Source: Paraglaciecola mesophila (GTDB taxonomy: Bacteria > Pseudomonadota > Gammaproteobacteria > Enterobacterales > Alteromonadaceae). From it: a DNA stretch of 64,000 nucleotides. A program made the translations under genes and the position numbers. How positions within the stretch are numbered: the first letter of the stretch is position 1; each line of letters starts with the position of its first letter. Location of the stretch: assembly GCF_009906955.1 (NCBI RefSeq), contig NZ_CP047656.1, positions 558,001 to 622,000 on the forward strand, read 5' to 3'. The notes under the pieces were generated by a model. The model saw only the letters and a list, made by a program, of their open reading frames with translations, did no database searches and was not told the origin of the DNA. Of the stretch, positions 26,734-34,553 are shown piece after piece.

Positions 26734-27564
26734 TCAATGAATAGTCAGCCCATCTAAAAAGTTCTTATTATCAATCACTTTTAAACTTTCATCTGGGGTA
26801 CGTAGGATAGTGACTACTGCGGTGATCTCAACAACATTACCTTGTATTCCGTCCTTCGTTGTTACGCTGTCTCCTACTTTGACGGTGTCTGAAACGTACA
26901 ATGAATAAATAATATTCTGTGATGCTTCGCGACTCCCTAAGCCTAACGAAATTGCGGTACCTACGCCTAGCGTAGCGAGAGCGATAGCAATAATGGTATC
27001 GAGTAAAACAGTATCAATGTCGAGTTGGTTTATCGTCAAAGAGAGGGTCAAGATCGCAACCAGACCATATGCGGCTTTAGACAGTGGACGAGCAAAATCA
27101 AATTCAGCCGCTTTAGCGGCATTATAGACTGCATTTTTAATTAAGTTGGCAGCAGCAAGACCAAATAGAAGTATCAGCGTCGCGGCAATAATTTTAGGGA
27201 TAAACCGCAGGAATTGATCCATGGTTTCACCTAACTGAGACAATCCTAACGAATCTGCTGCAGTGACAATGAAAACTAAAAACGTAATCCAAAAAACCAA
27301 GACGGCTAATGTACTCGATACACCAACGTTTTTTCCAAACTTCGATAGTTGTTGGTCAATACCTGTCGCCTGGGCCAACTTGTCAACGCCGACTTTTTTA
27401 AGTATCGATGAAACGGCAAAACGTAATAGTCGAGAGACAAAATACCCTACCAGTAAAATGACAAGTGCAGCGAACAATGAGGGTAAAAAACCGGCGACTT
27501 CTTCGAAAAGTGCGGTGAGAGAGCCTGACACGGCTTCAAACCAAATACTAATATTCTCTTTCAT
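26734..27564 (-). CDS. Small-conductance mechanosensitive ion channel family protein
   Basis: A 276-residue inner-membrane protein with an N-terminal conserved helix (SLFAALVILLVGYFVSRLLR), two more helices, a glycine-rich pore-like helix (IAIALATLGVGTAISLGLGSREASQNIIYS) and a short beta domain (VKVGDSVTTKDGIQGNVVEI). It matches the short MscS-like proteins that lack the full C-terminal cage, so it may gate solutes differently from E. coli MscS. It overlaps the upstream small gene by 4 bp (ATGA) and is translationally coupled to it. Confidence 0.8.
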   Translation of the reverse strand: MKENISIWFEAVSGSLTALFEEVAGFLPSLFAALVILLVGYFVSRLLRFAVSSILKKVGVDKLAQATGIDQQLSKFGKNVGVSSTLAVLVFWITFLVFIVTAADSLGLSQLGETMDQFLRFIPKIIAATLILLFGLAAANLIKNAVYNAAKAAEFDFARPLSKAAYGLVAILTLSLTINQLDIDTVLLDTIIAIALATLGVGTAISLGLGSREASQNIIYSLYVSDTVKVGDSVTTKDGIQGNVVEITAVVTILRTPDESLKVIDNKNFLDGLTIH

Positions 27565-27794
27565 TGGGCTTTAACCTTTTTCTTTAATAATTTTTTGCTG
27601 TGACTCATCATTAACGGTGCAAACAGAGTCAACAGCATCGAGAACACCCCATGTACACCGAGTCGAACAAGTTCTTTAGATTTGTCTTGCTTGACGACCT
27701 TAGCTGCAAGCGCTTTAGGTTCTGGCAGTGCTTGCTTCGTTAAAGCAGCTTTAGCCAGTCTTCGCTCAAGTGCCTGGTATTCATCATCGCTCAT
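27561..27794 (-). CDS. Small conserved hypothetical protein upstream of the mechanosensitive channel
   Basis: A 77-residue protein with a charged, alanine-rich N-terminal half (DDEYQALERRLAKAALTK) likely to be helical, one hydrophobic segment (VHGVFSMLLTLFAPLMM) and a very basic C-terminus (HSKKLLKKKVKAQ). It is probably a single-pass inner-membrane protein. I do not recognise the family. The start at 27794 is favoured by GGAGG 9 bases upstream; two further in-frame ATGs lie upstream at 27800 (within 3 bases of the ribosome-binding site) and 27824. Its stop overlaps the start of the channel gene, so a role with the channel is plausible. Confidence 0.6.
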   Translation of the reverse strand: MSDDEYQALERRLAKAALTKQALPEPKALAAKVVKQDKSKELVRLGVHGVFSMLLTLFAPLMMSHSKKLLKKKVKAQ

Positions 27795-27836
27795 TTTCAT
27801 ACTCCTCCCGAAAATTATTTTCATCGTCGTGCAGCT

Positions 27837-27872
27837 CGGTCAGTTCATCAAACACGATCAATTCATCAAAAA
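27837..27872. repeat. Imperfect 18-bp tandem direct repeat upstream of the channel operon
   Basis: Two adjacent 18-bp units, 27837-27854 and 27855-27872, agree at 15 of 18 positions (core TCANTTCATCAAA). They lie just upstream of the minus-strand small gene and channel and could be a tandem regulator-binding site or part of the promoter. Confidence 0.5.
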
Positions 27873-28071
27873 AACTAACCTAATGTTAGCTATAAATACT
27901 GGACGTAATCCCTCATTAAAAAGTCACATATAAAAGATAAAAATAGAGTTACGTCAAATATGCTGAAATTAATTTCTAACGACTGTGACTTTATAAGCCT
28001 AGTTAACGTCATTACTTTGCAAAACTGGACATAATAATGACTAAGTCCATAGTTTAAATATACAATAATAT

Positions 28072-28088
28072 TAGGAGCTTAGCTCCTA
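28072..28088 (+). promoter_or_regulatory. Hairpin enclosing the ribosome-binding site of the DUF21 gene
   Basis: TAGGAGC (28072-28078) and GCTCCTA (28082-28088) form a perfect 7-bp stem with a 3-base loop. The only good Shine-Dalgarno (AGGAG) upstream of the gene lies in the left arm, so in RNA the site would be paired. Confidence 0.5.
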
Positions 28089-28092
28089 GCAC

Positions 28093-29193
28093 ATGAGATA
28101 TAACATGACTGTAGATATACTAATTTGGTTTGGGATTGCATTTTGTGTCACGCAATCTGCTATTTTTTCGGGTTTGAACTTAGCGTTTTTTAGTCTAAGT
28201 CGTCTGCAATTAGACGTCGAAGCAAAACAGGGGAACGGTAATGCATCGGTTATCTTATCAATGCGCGAAGACTCAAATTTTCTACTTGCAACGATATTGT
28301 GGGGCAATGTATCTATAAACGTCTTGCTCACTCTGCTGTCTGACTCTGTGTTAGCGGGTATGTATTCGTTTTTATTCTCTACTATTGTGATTACGTTTTT
28401 AGGAGAGATATTCCCGCAAGCGTACTTTTCACGAAACGCGTTGCAAGTGGCCTCTAAGCTCACGCCCATTATTCGTTTTTATCAGGTTATTTTGTTTATC
28501 GTGGCAAAACCCACAGCATTAATTTTAGACGGCTGGTTAGGGCGAGAAGGCATCACTTACTTTCGAGAAAGAGAGCTCACGGCCATCATAAAAGCGCATA
28601 TTGAAGCAGATGAAGCAGATGTTGAACATGTGCAAGGGGTTGGTGCTTTAAACTTTCTACAAGTAGACAACATCACAGTGAATGAAGAAGGCGAAATAAT
28701 CGATCCGAAAAGCATGTTAGTGATGCCATGCAAATTAGATTTACCTTTGTTACCGGAACAAGGAACAGAAGGCTTTACTGACTTTGTGAACCGGGTTAAT
28801 GCCTCTGGACATAAATGGGTTTTGTTGTTGGACGATGCACGTAACCCGCTTTTGATGTTAGATGCCGATGGTTTTATTCGTGCTACCTTGGTGGACAATG
28901 CACCATGTGATCCTTATGTGTTTTGTCACAGGCCACTTATTATTGAGGATGAAAACTGTACCTTGGGTGATGCGATGCAACGCTTAAAAATCACTCAAGA
29001 TATAGATGCAAGCTCAGATGAAGTACTACATGCAGATGTGATAGTGGTGTGGTCTGAGACGTCCCCCCGACTAATTACTGGAGCGGATATTTTGGGGCGT
29101 CTTCTAAAAGGTATAGGACGCAAAGCGCTTATCAGCGGAAACGAATCGGATTTTACATCAAACGCTAATGACGAAGTGATGGACATAAAATAA
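28093..29193 (+). CDS. DUF21/CNNM-type membrane protein (CorB/HlyC-like)
   Basis: A 366-residue protein with an N-terminal DUF21 (CNNM) membrane domain (~5-150), showing VTQSAIFSGLNLAFFSLSRLQLD and FLGEIFPQAYFSRNA, which match the conserved first helix and the E-x-x-P motif of CNNM magnesium/cobalt transporters. The C-terminal half (~190-345) has two segments that could be divergent CBS motifs (DFVNRVNASGHKWVLLLDDA and LITGADILGRLLKG). The usual C-terminal CorC-HlyC domain is absent. The probable role is divalent-cation homeostasis. The start at 28093 follows a hairpin that pairs its ribosome-binding site; ATG 28105 is an alternative. Confidence 0.8.
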   Translation: MRYNMTVDILIWFGIAFCVTQSAIFSGLNLAFFSLSRLQLDVEAKQGNGNASVILSMREDSNFLLATILWGNVSINVLLTLLSDSVLAGMYSFLFSTIVITFLGEIFPQAYFSRNALQVASKLTPIIRFYQVILFIVAKPTALILDGWLGREGITYFRERELTAIIKAHIEADEADVEHVQGVGALNFLQVDNITVNEEGEIIDPKSMLVMPCKLDLPLLPEQGTEGFTDFVNRVNASGHKWVLLLDDARNPLLMLDADGFIRATLVDNAPCDPYVFCHRPLIIEDENCTLGDAMQRLKITQDIDASSDEVLHADVIVVWSETSPRLITGADILGRLLKGIGRKALISGNESDFTSNANDEVMDIK

Positions 29194-29388
29194 CCATCAA
29201 AAAAGCACATGATAAAAAGTGAGTTCTAAAGAATATGCAAAAAGCAGTAAACCTTTTGTTTTGATATCGTTATGGTGCTCGTTTTAATTAAAGCTTGCAC
29301 CATGTTAAGTTCAGCTTGACTTGTTATAAATCAGTTGATGATTTTCATTAATCCGACCCCGTTAAGAATCAAGATACAATCATCAACT

Positions 29389-29460
29389 ATTCTCATTTTC
29401 ATTATCTATCTATATGAAATAAAAGGTTTTTTTGATTTATCCTGGTTTATATTCTATACT
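29389..29460 (+). promoter_or_regulatory. bfr promoter with Fur-like hexamers
   Basis: A -35 box TTGATT (29432-29437) and a -10 box TATACT (29455-29460) are 17 bp apart. Upstream, three tandem hexamers ATTCTC, ATTTTC and ATTATC (29389-29406) resemble a Fur-binding array of ATTATC-like units. Their position upstream of -35 would fit activation or anti-silencing by iron-loaded Fur rather than simple repression. Confidence 0.55.
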
Positions 29461-29523
29461 CCTCGCATTCGGTTCATGATAAGCCTTTTAAAGGCTAAAT
29501 CAGATTATTAAATAGGTGGAATT

Positions 29524-30003
29524 ATGTTGCGTAGCAAAAAGGTTGTCTCAGCGTTAAATGAAGTTTTGACAGGTGAATTAACCTCAATCAACCAGTATTT
29601 TTTACATGCTAGGATGTACAAAAATTGGGGCCTAAATGCACTGGATAAAAAATGCTATAAAAAGTCCATCAAAGATATGAAGCAAGCCGACGCTATCATT
29701 GAGCGTGTGCTGTTTTTACAAGGATTACCTAATCTTCAGATGTTGGGTAAATTATTGATCGGTGAAGACACCGAAGAAATGTTGCAATGTGATATGACAT
29801 TTCAGAAACACCAAATACCAGTGCTCAAAGACGCTATTAGTTTATGTGAGCAAGAACAAGACTATGTTTCTCGTGACTTACTAGAAGACATTCTAGAATA
29901 CGAAGAAGATCATTTGGATTGGCTAGAAACGCAAGAGTATCAAATTAAACACATGGGCTTACAAAACTATCTACAAGCTCAAGTTATTGAAGGGGAAGAC
30001 TAA
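29524..30003 (+). CDS. bfr: Bacterioferritin, haem-binding subunit with incomplete ferroxidase centre
   Basis: A 159-residue four-helix-bundle bacterioferritin subunit. Using E. coli Bfr numbering, which applies directly, Glu18, Glu127 and His130 are kept and the haem ligand Met52 is present in KDMKQAD. Glu51 is Asp, His54 is Gln and Glu94 is Gln, so the di-iron ferroxidase site is defective. It should bind haem between subunits and help form the 24-mer shell, but depend on the other subunit for iron oxidation. NQYFLHARMYKNWGL and MGLQNYLQAQ are strongly conserved. The gene overlaps the second subunit gene at TAATG. Confidence 0.93.
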   Translation: MLRSKKVVSALNEVLTGELTSINQYFLHARMYKNWGLNALDKKCYKKSIKDMKQADAIIERVLFLQGLPNLQMLGKLLIGEDTEEMLQCDMTFQKHQIPVLKDAISLCEQEQDYVSRDLLEDILEYEEDHLDWLETQEYQIKHMGLQNYLQAQVIEGED

Positions 30004-30470
30004 TGCAAGGTAAAACAAATGTAATCTCGGGTTTGAATGCCCTTCTCGCTTATGAATTAGCCGCAATGGATCAGTATTTTGTGCATTCACAAATGTACCT
30101 TGATTGGGGATTGAACAAACTTTACGAACGTATTAATCATGAGTTTGATGATGAAAAAGGCCATGCAACCAAATTAATCGAGCGCATTTTATTTTTGGAA
30201 GGCACGCCGAACATGGTAGACCGTGATGGTTTGGTTATCGGTACTGATGTTCCGTCTATGCTTGAAAGTGATTTACGAGTGGAATATGCAGTAGGTGATA
30301 AACTTAAAGAAGTGATTGCTTTAGCAGAAACAGAGCAGGATTATGTCACGCGCGACATGTTGATGGTCTTGCTGGATGACACCGAAATGGATCACGCTCA
30401 TTGGTTAGAACAACAGCTTGGATTAATTAAACGTGTTGGTTTGTCCAACTACCTGCAGTCTCAAATGTAA
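30003..30470 (+). CDS. bfr: Bacterioferritin, ferroxidase subunit lacking the haem ligand
   Basis: A 155-residue bacterioferritin subunit. The ferroxidase residues are Glu18, Glu51, His54 and Glu94, plus an E-x2-H pair at 128/131 (one-residue insertion relative to E. coli 127/130); the set is complete. The haem ligand Met52 is Lys (DDEKGHATK). It is the functional complement of the upstream subunit, so the particle is probably a heteropolymer as in Pseudomonas and Neisseria. It stores iron and limits Fenton chemistry in the cytoplasm. Translation is coupled to the first gene and a strong terminator follows. Confidence 0.93.
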   Translation: MQGKTNVISGLNALLAYELAAMDQYFVHSQMYLDWGLNKLYERINHEFDDEKGHATKLIERILFLEGTPNMVDRDGLVIGTDVPSMLESDLRVEYAVGDKLKEVIALAETEQDYVTRDMLMVLLDDTEMDHAHWLEQQLGLIKRVGLSNYLQSQM

Positions 30471-30491
30471 ATTTTAAATTTATTTTCCATT

Positions 30492-30530
30492 AAATGCCTA
30501 GTCAATCGCTATTGCCTAGGCATTTTTTTT
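30492..30530 (+). terminator. Rho-independent terminator of the bfr operon
   Basis: Perfect 10-bp stem AAATGCCTAG (30492-30501) and CTAGGCATTT (30516-30525) with a run of eight T from 30523. Confidence 0.9.
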
Positions 30531-30603
30531 GGTGCTTAGCGTTTTCGTAGCGTCGCAATATACGTGTCTCCTATTTCGCCATTTATATTGAGGGCGGTAT
30601 TGT

Positions 30604-31095
30604 TTAATACTGGGTTTCAAAATTAAAAAACACGCGTTTTTCATCACCGCTAGCTTCATTCACAAACAGTAATACCAGTTGCCAGCGCATATTTCGTTCA
30701 CTGCATGCACCGAGAAAAAAGGTATTTTTCGAGATAATCCGCTCAGCGTTACTTTCCATACTCGTATTCAACAGGGCAGTTTGCCCCATATACATATTAA
30801 TACCCTGAATATAACTCTGCTGTAAATCGTATTGGCTTGGGTAGATTAGCTCAATCTGCAGCTCCTCTTCCACTTGAGGATTTTGCAAAAGCCGCCCAGC
30901 AAACTCACGCCCATCTAAGGCGGCGACACAGGTTTGCGTTTCAATTAACTCACATTGTGCTCCGTGCTGTGTATTCACATTATCTATTGAGTTTAAGTAA
31001 ACGAAAAAAAGTAAAAGTAAAATGAGGCCAAACGGCCAAAAACGCCTGATTAATGTACGATTCACAGATAGGTAATTTAATAACTTGATTTGCAT
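30604..31095 (-). CDS. Membrane-anchored hypothetical protein divergent from the cbb3 operon
   Basis: About 163 residues: one N-terminal helix (~19-38, WPFGLILLLLFFVYLN) and a beta-rich extracytoplasmic domain. Visible features are two Cys near the helix (QCELIETQTCVAAL), INMYMGQ at mid-length and CSERNMRWQLVLLFV near the C-terminus; the Cys/Met pattern could bind copper. I do not recognise a named family. The start is ATG at 31095 or, alternatively, GTG about 33 bases downstream; neither has a good ribosome-binding site. The first ATG lies inside a perfect FNR box shared with ccoN. Its position suggests a role linked to cytochrome oxidase, which is inference. Confidence 0.55.
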   Translation of the reverse strand: MQIKLLNYLSVNRTLIRRFWPFGLILLLLFFVYLNSIDNVNTQHGAQCELIETQTCVAALDGREFAGRLLQNPQVEEELQIELIYPSQYDLQQSYIQGINMYMGQTALLNTSMESNAERIISKNTFFLGACSERNMRWQLVLLFVNEASGDEKRVFFNFETQY

Positions 31096-31098
31096 CAA
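31085..31098. promoter_or_regulatory. Perfect FNR/ANR box upstream of ccoN
   Basis: TTGATTTGCATCAA is an exact match to TTGAT-N4-ATCAA. It lies 207 bp before the ccoN ATG, implying a transcription start near 31133 and a leader of about 170 bases. It also covers the start codon of the divergent gene. Confidence 0.8.
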
Positions 31099-31189
31099 GT
31101 TTGCAACATAGAAACTGCGCTTACAAGTACGTTTGAACCTATCTTTTTAGCCTTGTTTTGATTATCATACGCGGGTTTTTAACATGCTA

Positions 31190-31240
31190 GTTTTGTGTAT
31201 GGGTATAGCTATGCTTGTTTAATGTACACATACACAAAAC
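31190..31240. repeat. 12-bp perfect inverted repeat in the ccoN leader
   Basis: GTTTTGTGTATG (31190-31201) and CATACACAAAAC (31229-31240) are exact reverse complements separated by 27 bases. If transcription starts downstream of the FNR box, the repeat lies in the 5' leader and would fold into a long hairpin about 65 bases before the ccoN start. It could also be a pair of binding sites. Confidence 0.75.
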
Positions 31241-31304
31241 GAACATGAGCTAGGACACACACGAGAGACACATACATCCTTATTGAAGTGGAAGATTCAT
31301 TAAA

Positions 31305-32744
31305 ATGAGTGAAGCGATTCAAGTACACCCTGACTACAACTATAAAGTTGTCCGTCAGTTTGCAGTTATGACAGTCGTCTGGGGCATTATTGGCATGTCG
31401 CTAGGCGTGTTTATAGCGGCCCAGTTATATTGGCCTGCCCTTAATTTTGACACACCTTGGTTAACGTTTTCTCGTTTAAGACCATTGCATACTAACGCCG
31501 TTATTTTCGCGTTTGGTGGCTGTGCACTGATGGCAACCTCATTTTATGTGGTTCAGCGTACTTCTCAGGTACGTATTTTTAGTGACAAACTTGCTGCATT
31601 TACCTTTTGGGGGTGGCAAGCGGTTATTCTTTCTGCAGTTGTAACTTTACCTATGGGGTTAACTTCAACTAAAGAATACGCTGAATTAGAATGGCCTATC
31701 GACATCCTGATCGCCTTGGTTTGGACGGCATACATGATTAACTTTTTCGGTACTATGATTATCCGTAAGGTGTCACATATTTATGTCGCTAACTGGTTCT
31801 TCGGCGCATTTATTCTTACCGTTCTGGTTCTTCATATTGGTAACAGTATGGCGATTCCTGTTTCCCTATTTAAATCATATTCAATTTATGCCGGTGCAGT
31901 AGACGCTATCATGCAGTGGTGGTACGGACATAACGCTGTAGGTTTCTTTCTAACAGCGGGTTTCTTGGGCATGATGTACTACTTCGTTCCTAAGCAAGCG
32001 GGTCGTCCAGTTTATTCTTACCGCTTATCGGTTGTTCATTTCTGGGCGTTGATTTCGCTTTATATTTGGGCGGGCCCTCACCACCTTCATTACACTGCCC
32101 TACCTGATTGGACTCAGTCTGTGGGTATGGTTATGTCGATCATTTTGTTCGTTCCGTCTTGGGGTGGCATGATCAATGGTATTATGACGCTATCAGGCGC
32201 TTGGCATAAATTACGTACTGACCCCGTTTTACGTTTCTTGGTTGTATCATTGTCGTTCTATGGAATGTCTACTTTTGAAGGCCCCATGATGGCCATAAAA
32301 ACCGTTAATGCTCTTTCGCATTATACTGACTGGACAATAGGACATGTTCACTCTGGTGCGCTAGGTTGGGTTGCTATGGTATCAATAGGCTCTATCTACC
32401 ATCTTATTCCGGTGTTATTTAATAAACCTAGAATGCACAGCATCTACTTGATAAACGTTCATTTTTGGTTAGCAACAATAGGCGTGGTGCTTTACATCGT
32501 TGCGATGTGGATGTCAGGAGTTTTACAAGGCCTAATGTGGCGTGCGGTAAATGCTGATGGCACGCTTACCTACAGCTTTGTAGAAGCGCTTGAAGCGTCT
32601 AAACCTTTCTACTTTGTACGCTTCCTAGGCGGTGTTTTTGTGGTTGTCGGTATGCTTATCATGGCTTACAACTGCTACATGACCATTCGTTCTAAGTCTG
32701 AAGACGAGACCGTTCGTTCAGACGCTGAAGTTCAAACCGCGTAG
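31305..32744 (+). CDS. ccoN: cbb3-type cytochrome c oxidase subunit I (CcoN)
   Basis: A 479-residue catalytic subunit with 12 predicted helices, carrying haem b and the haem b3-CuB centre where O2 is reduced. Histidine ligands are visible in [14 protein letters not shown], in [17 protein letters not shown], in the [13 protein letters not shown] pair and in [19 protein letters not shown]. Length is standard for gammaproteobacterial CcoN. It starts the ccoNOQP operon; a perfect FNR box lies upstream, fitting induction at low oxygen. CcoO follows after 11 bp. Confidence 0.97.
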   Translation: MSEAIQVHPDYNYKVVRQFAVMTVVWGIIGMSLGVFIAAQLYWPALNFDTPWLTFSRLRPLHTNAVIFAFGGCALMATSFYVVQRTSQVRIFSDKLAAFTFWGWQAVILSAVVTLPMGLTSTKEYAELEWPIDILIALVWTAYMINFFGTMIIRKVSHIYVANWFFGAFILTVLVLHIGNSMAIPVSLFKSYSIYAGAVDAIMQWWYGHNAVGFFLTAGFLGMMYYFVPKQAGRPVYSYRLSVVHFWALISLYIWAGPHHLHYTALPDWTQSVGMVMSIILFVPSWGGMINGIMTLSGAWHKLRTDPVLRFLVVSLSFYGMSTFEGPMMAIKTVNALSHYTDWTIGHVHSGALGWVAMVSIGSIYHLIPVLFNKPRMHSIYLINVHFWLATIGVVLYIVAMWMSGVLQGLMWRAVNADGTLTYSFVEALEASKPFYFVRFLGGVFVVVGMLIMAYNCYMTIRSKSEDETVRSDAEVQTA

Positions 32745-32755
32745 GAGTAGTATTG

Positions 32756-33361
32756 ATGAAAAACGCACACGAAATAATTGAAAAGAACGTTGGCCTATTA
32801 ACCATTTTAATCTTGGTTGCCATCAGTTTGGGCGCCATGGTTGAAATCACACCACTAATGTTCCAACAGCAAACAATGAAGCCGGTTGACGGACTTGAGC
32901 CATACACTGCTTTGGAAATGGAAGGTCGTGATATATATATTCGCGAAGGTTGTGTCGGTTGTCACAGTCAGATGATCCGTCCATTTCGCGCAGAAACAGA
33001 ACGATATGGCCATTACTCTGTCGCGGGCGAATCCGTGTGGGAGCATCCATTCTTGTGGGGCTCTAAGCGCACAGGGCCAGACTTAGCCCGAGTCGGTGGT
33101 CGTTATAGTGATGAATGGCACCGTGTCCATTTAAGAAACCCACGTGATGTTGTACCTGAATCCAATATGCCTGGTTTTCCTTGGTTGTTTGAAAATCAGC
33201 TTAGTGGTGAGTTAACTGCTAAGAAACTCGCTGTATTTCGTGACTTTGGTGTGCCTTACACCGACGAAGATATTGCGGGAGCGAAAGCTGCGGTTGAAGG
33301 TAAATATGAGATAGATGCCCTAGTTGCATACTTACAATCTCTTGGAACTGCGTTGAAGTAA
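32756..33361 (+). CDS. ccoO: cbb3-type cytochrome c oxidase subunit II (CcoO)
   Basis: A 201-residue membrane-anchored monohaem cytochrome c. One N-terminal helix (~13-33) is followed by the haem motif [14 protein letters not shown] at ~65-78; a Met ligand is likely in [13 protein letters not shown]. It transfers electrons from CcoP to CcoN. The start is ATG at 32756 with AGGAG at 32743-32747; a TTG three bases earlier is less well placed. Confidence 0.96.
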   Translation: MKNAHEIIEKNVGLLTILILVAISLGAMVEITPLMFQQQTMKPVDGLEPYTALEMEGRDIYIREGCVGCHSQMIRPFRAETERYGHYSVAGESVWEHPFLWGSKRTGPDLARVGGRYSDEWHRVHLRNPRDVVPESNMPGFPWLFENQLSGELTAKKLAVFRDFGVPYTDEDIAGAKAAVEGKYEIDALVAYLQSLGTALK

Positions 33362-33362
33362 T

Positions 33363-33536
33363 ATGGATTACGCAATTACAGGAACCATATTTACCCTAAT
33401 CGTATTTGTTGTATTTATAGGTATTGTTATTTGGGCCTACAGCAAAAAATCAAAGTCCGGTTTTGATGAAGCCGCAAACTTAATTTTTGCTGATGAGGAC
33501 AAAAAAGAAAAGCGGGAGTCAGGCACACATGAGTAG
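33363..33536 (+). CDS. ccoQ: cbb3-type oxidase small subunit (CcoQ/FixQ)
   Basis: A 57-residue protein with one membrane helix (~9-25) and a charged C-terminal tail (ADEDKKEKRESGTHE). It starts one base after the ccoO stop and its TAG overlaps the ccoP start (ATGAGTAG). Size, position and the AYSKKSKSGFDEAANL segment after the helix identify it as CcoQ/FixQ, which stabilises the oxidase core complex. Confidence 0.92.
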   Translation: MDYAITGTIFTLIVFVVFIGIVIWAYSKKSKSGFDEAANLIFADEDKKEKRESGTHE

Positions 33537-34482
33537 CTTTTGGAGCATATGGATCACAGTTATCACACTGGGAACAATTATTGGATGTTTTTTATTATTG
33601 CGTTGGTGTTTAAGCAATAAAACCGGCGTCCCTGAAGGCGAAGACATGCATCATGAATATGATGGCATTCTAGAAATAAACAATCAGTTGCCACGCTGGT
33701 GGACAATTATGTTTTACGCCACCATCGTTTGGGGTTTTTTGTATTTTATACTTTACCCTGGCTTAGGCAGTTTTGAAGGCGTGTTAGGTTGGAAGAGCTC
33801 TAACCAAGACATTCGCTCACTTGCTGAGTCTGAGCAAGCGCGAATTGATGCAAAAGCCAATGGTGATATTGTGCAATACGATCGCGAACTGGATTTTGCA
33901 GAAGAACGCTTTGCCCCTATTTTTGCTGCGTATGCTAAGCAACCTATCGAATCTTTAGCGAAGGATCCGGAAGCATTGAAAGTGGGTCAGCGTTTGTTTA
34001 GCCAAAACTGCTCTCAATGTCATGGCTCAGATGCGCGTGGTCAACGTGGTTTCCCTAACTTAACAGATAACGACTGGTTGTATGGCGGCACGCCGGCTAA
34101 AATCACTGAAACGCTAACCCTAGGTCGCCAAGCGGCTATGCCTGCACAACTCGCAGCAATGGGTGAAAAAGGTATCGAAGAAGTAGCGGCTTACGCCCTT
34201 AGCCTAAGTGGTCGCCAAGTAGATCCAGATTTAAAAGAAAAAGGTAAAGTTCGCTTTGCTATTTGTTCTGCATGTCATGGACCAGATGGTAAGGGTAATC
34301 AAGCGTTGGGTGCACCAAACTTAACCGATAATATTTGGTTATACGGTGGCAGCCATAAAGCGGTTACTGAAACGTTAACTTATGGTCGTAACGGTGTGAT
34401 GCCTTCATTCAAGAAAACCTTGGGCGAAGAGAAAATTCACTTAGTTGCAGCATATGTTTACAGTTTATCGCAAGATAAGTAA
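33529..34482 (+). CDS. ccoP: cbb3-type cytochrome c oxidase subunit III, dihaem cytochrome c (CcoP)
   Basis: A 317-residue protein with two N-terminal helices (~8-26 and ~57-80) and two cytochrome c domains with haem motifs CSQCHGSDARG (~160) and CSACHGPDGKG (~250). Met ligands are likely in AAMPAQLAAM and NGVMPSFKKTL. It receives electrons from soluble cytochromes. The ATG at 33529 overlaps the ccoQ stop and has GGGAG at 33514-33518. A strong terminator follows, separating the structural from the assembly genes. Confidence 0.96.
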   Translation: MSSFWSIWITVITLGTIIGCFLLLRWCLSNKTGVPEGEDMHHEYDGILEINNQLPRWWTIMFYATIVWGFLYFILYPGLGSFEGVLGWKSSNQDIRSLAESEQARIDAKANGDIVQYDRELDFAEERFAPIFAAYAKQPIESLAKDPEALKVGQRLFSQNCSQCHGSDARGQRGFPNLTDNDWLYGGTPAKITETLTLGRQAAMPAQLAAMGEKGIEEVAAYALSLSGRQVDPDLKEKGKVRFAICSACHGPDGKGNQALGAPNLTDNIWLYGGSHKAVTETLTYGRNGVMPSFKKTLGEEKIHLVAAYVYSLSQDK

Positions 34483-34501
34483 TCCCGTTTTCGGTTAGAA
34501 T

Positions 34502-34527
34502 AAGCCTCGCTTGTGCGAGGCTTTTTT
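34502..34527 (+). terminator. Strong terminator between ccoP and ccoH
   Basis: Perfect 9-bp stem AAGCCTCGC (34502-34510) and GCGAGGCTT (34515-34523), 4-base loop and a run of six T at 34522-34527. It probably attenuates or ends ccoNOQP transcription before the assembly genes. Confidence 0.9.
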
Positions 34528-34553
34528 ATATTCTTCATTTAATTAAGGTTGTT

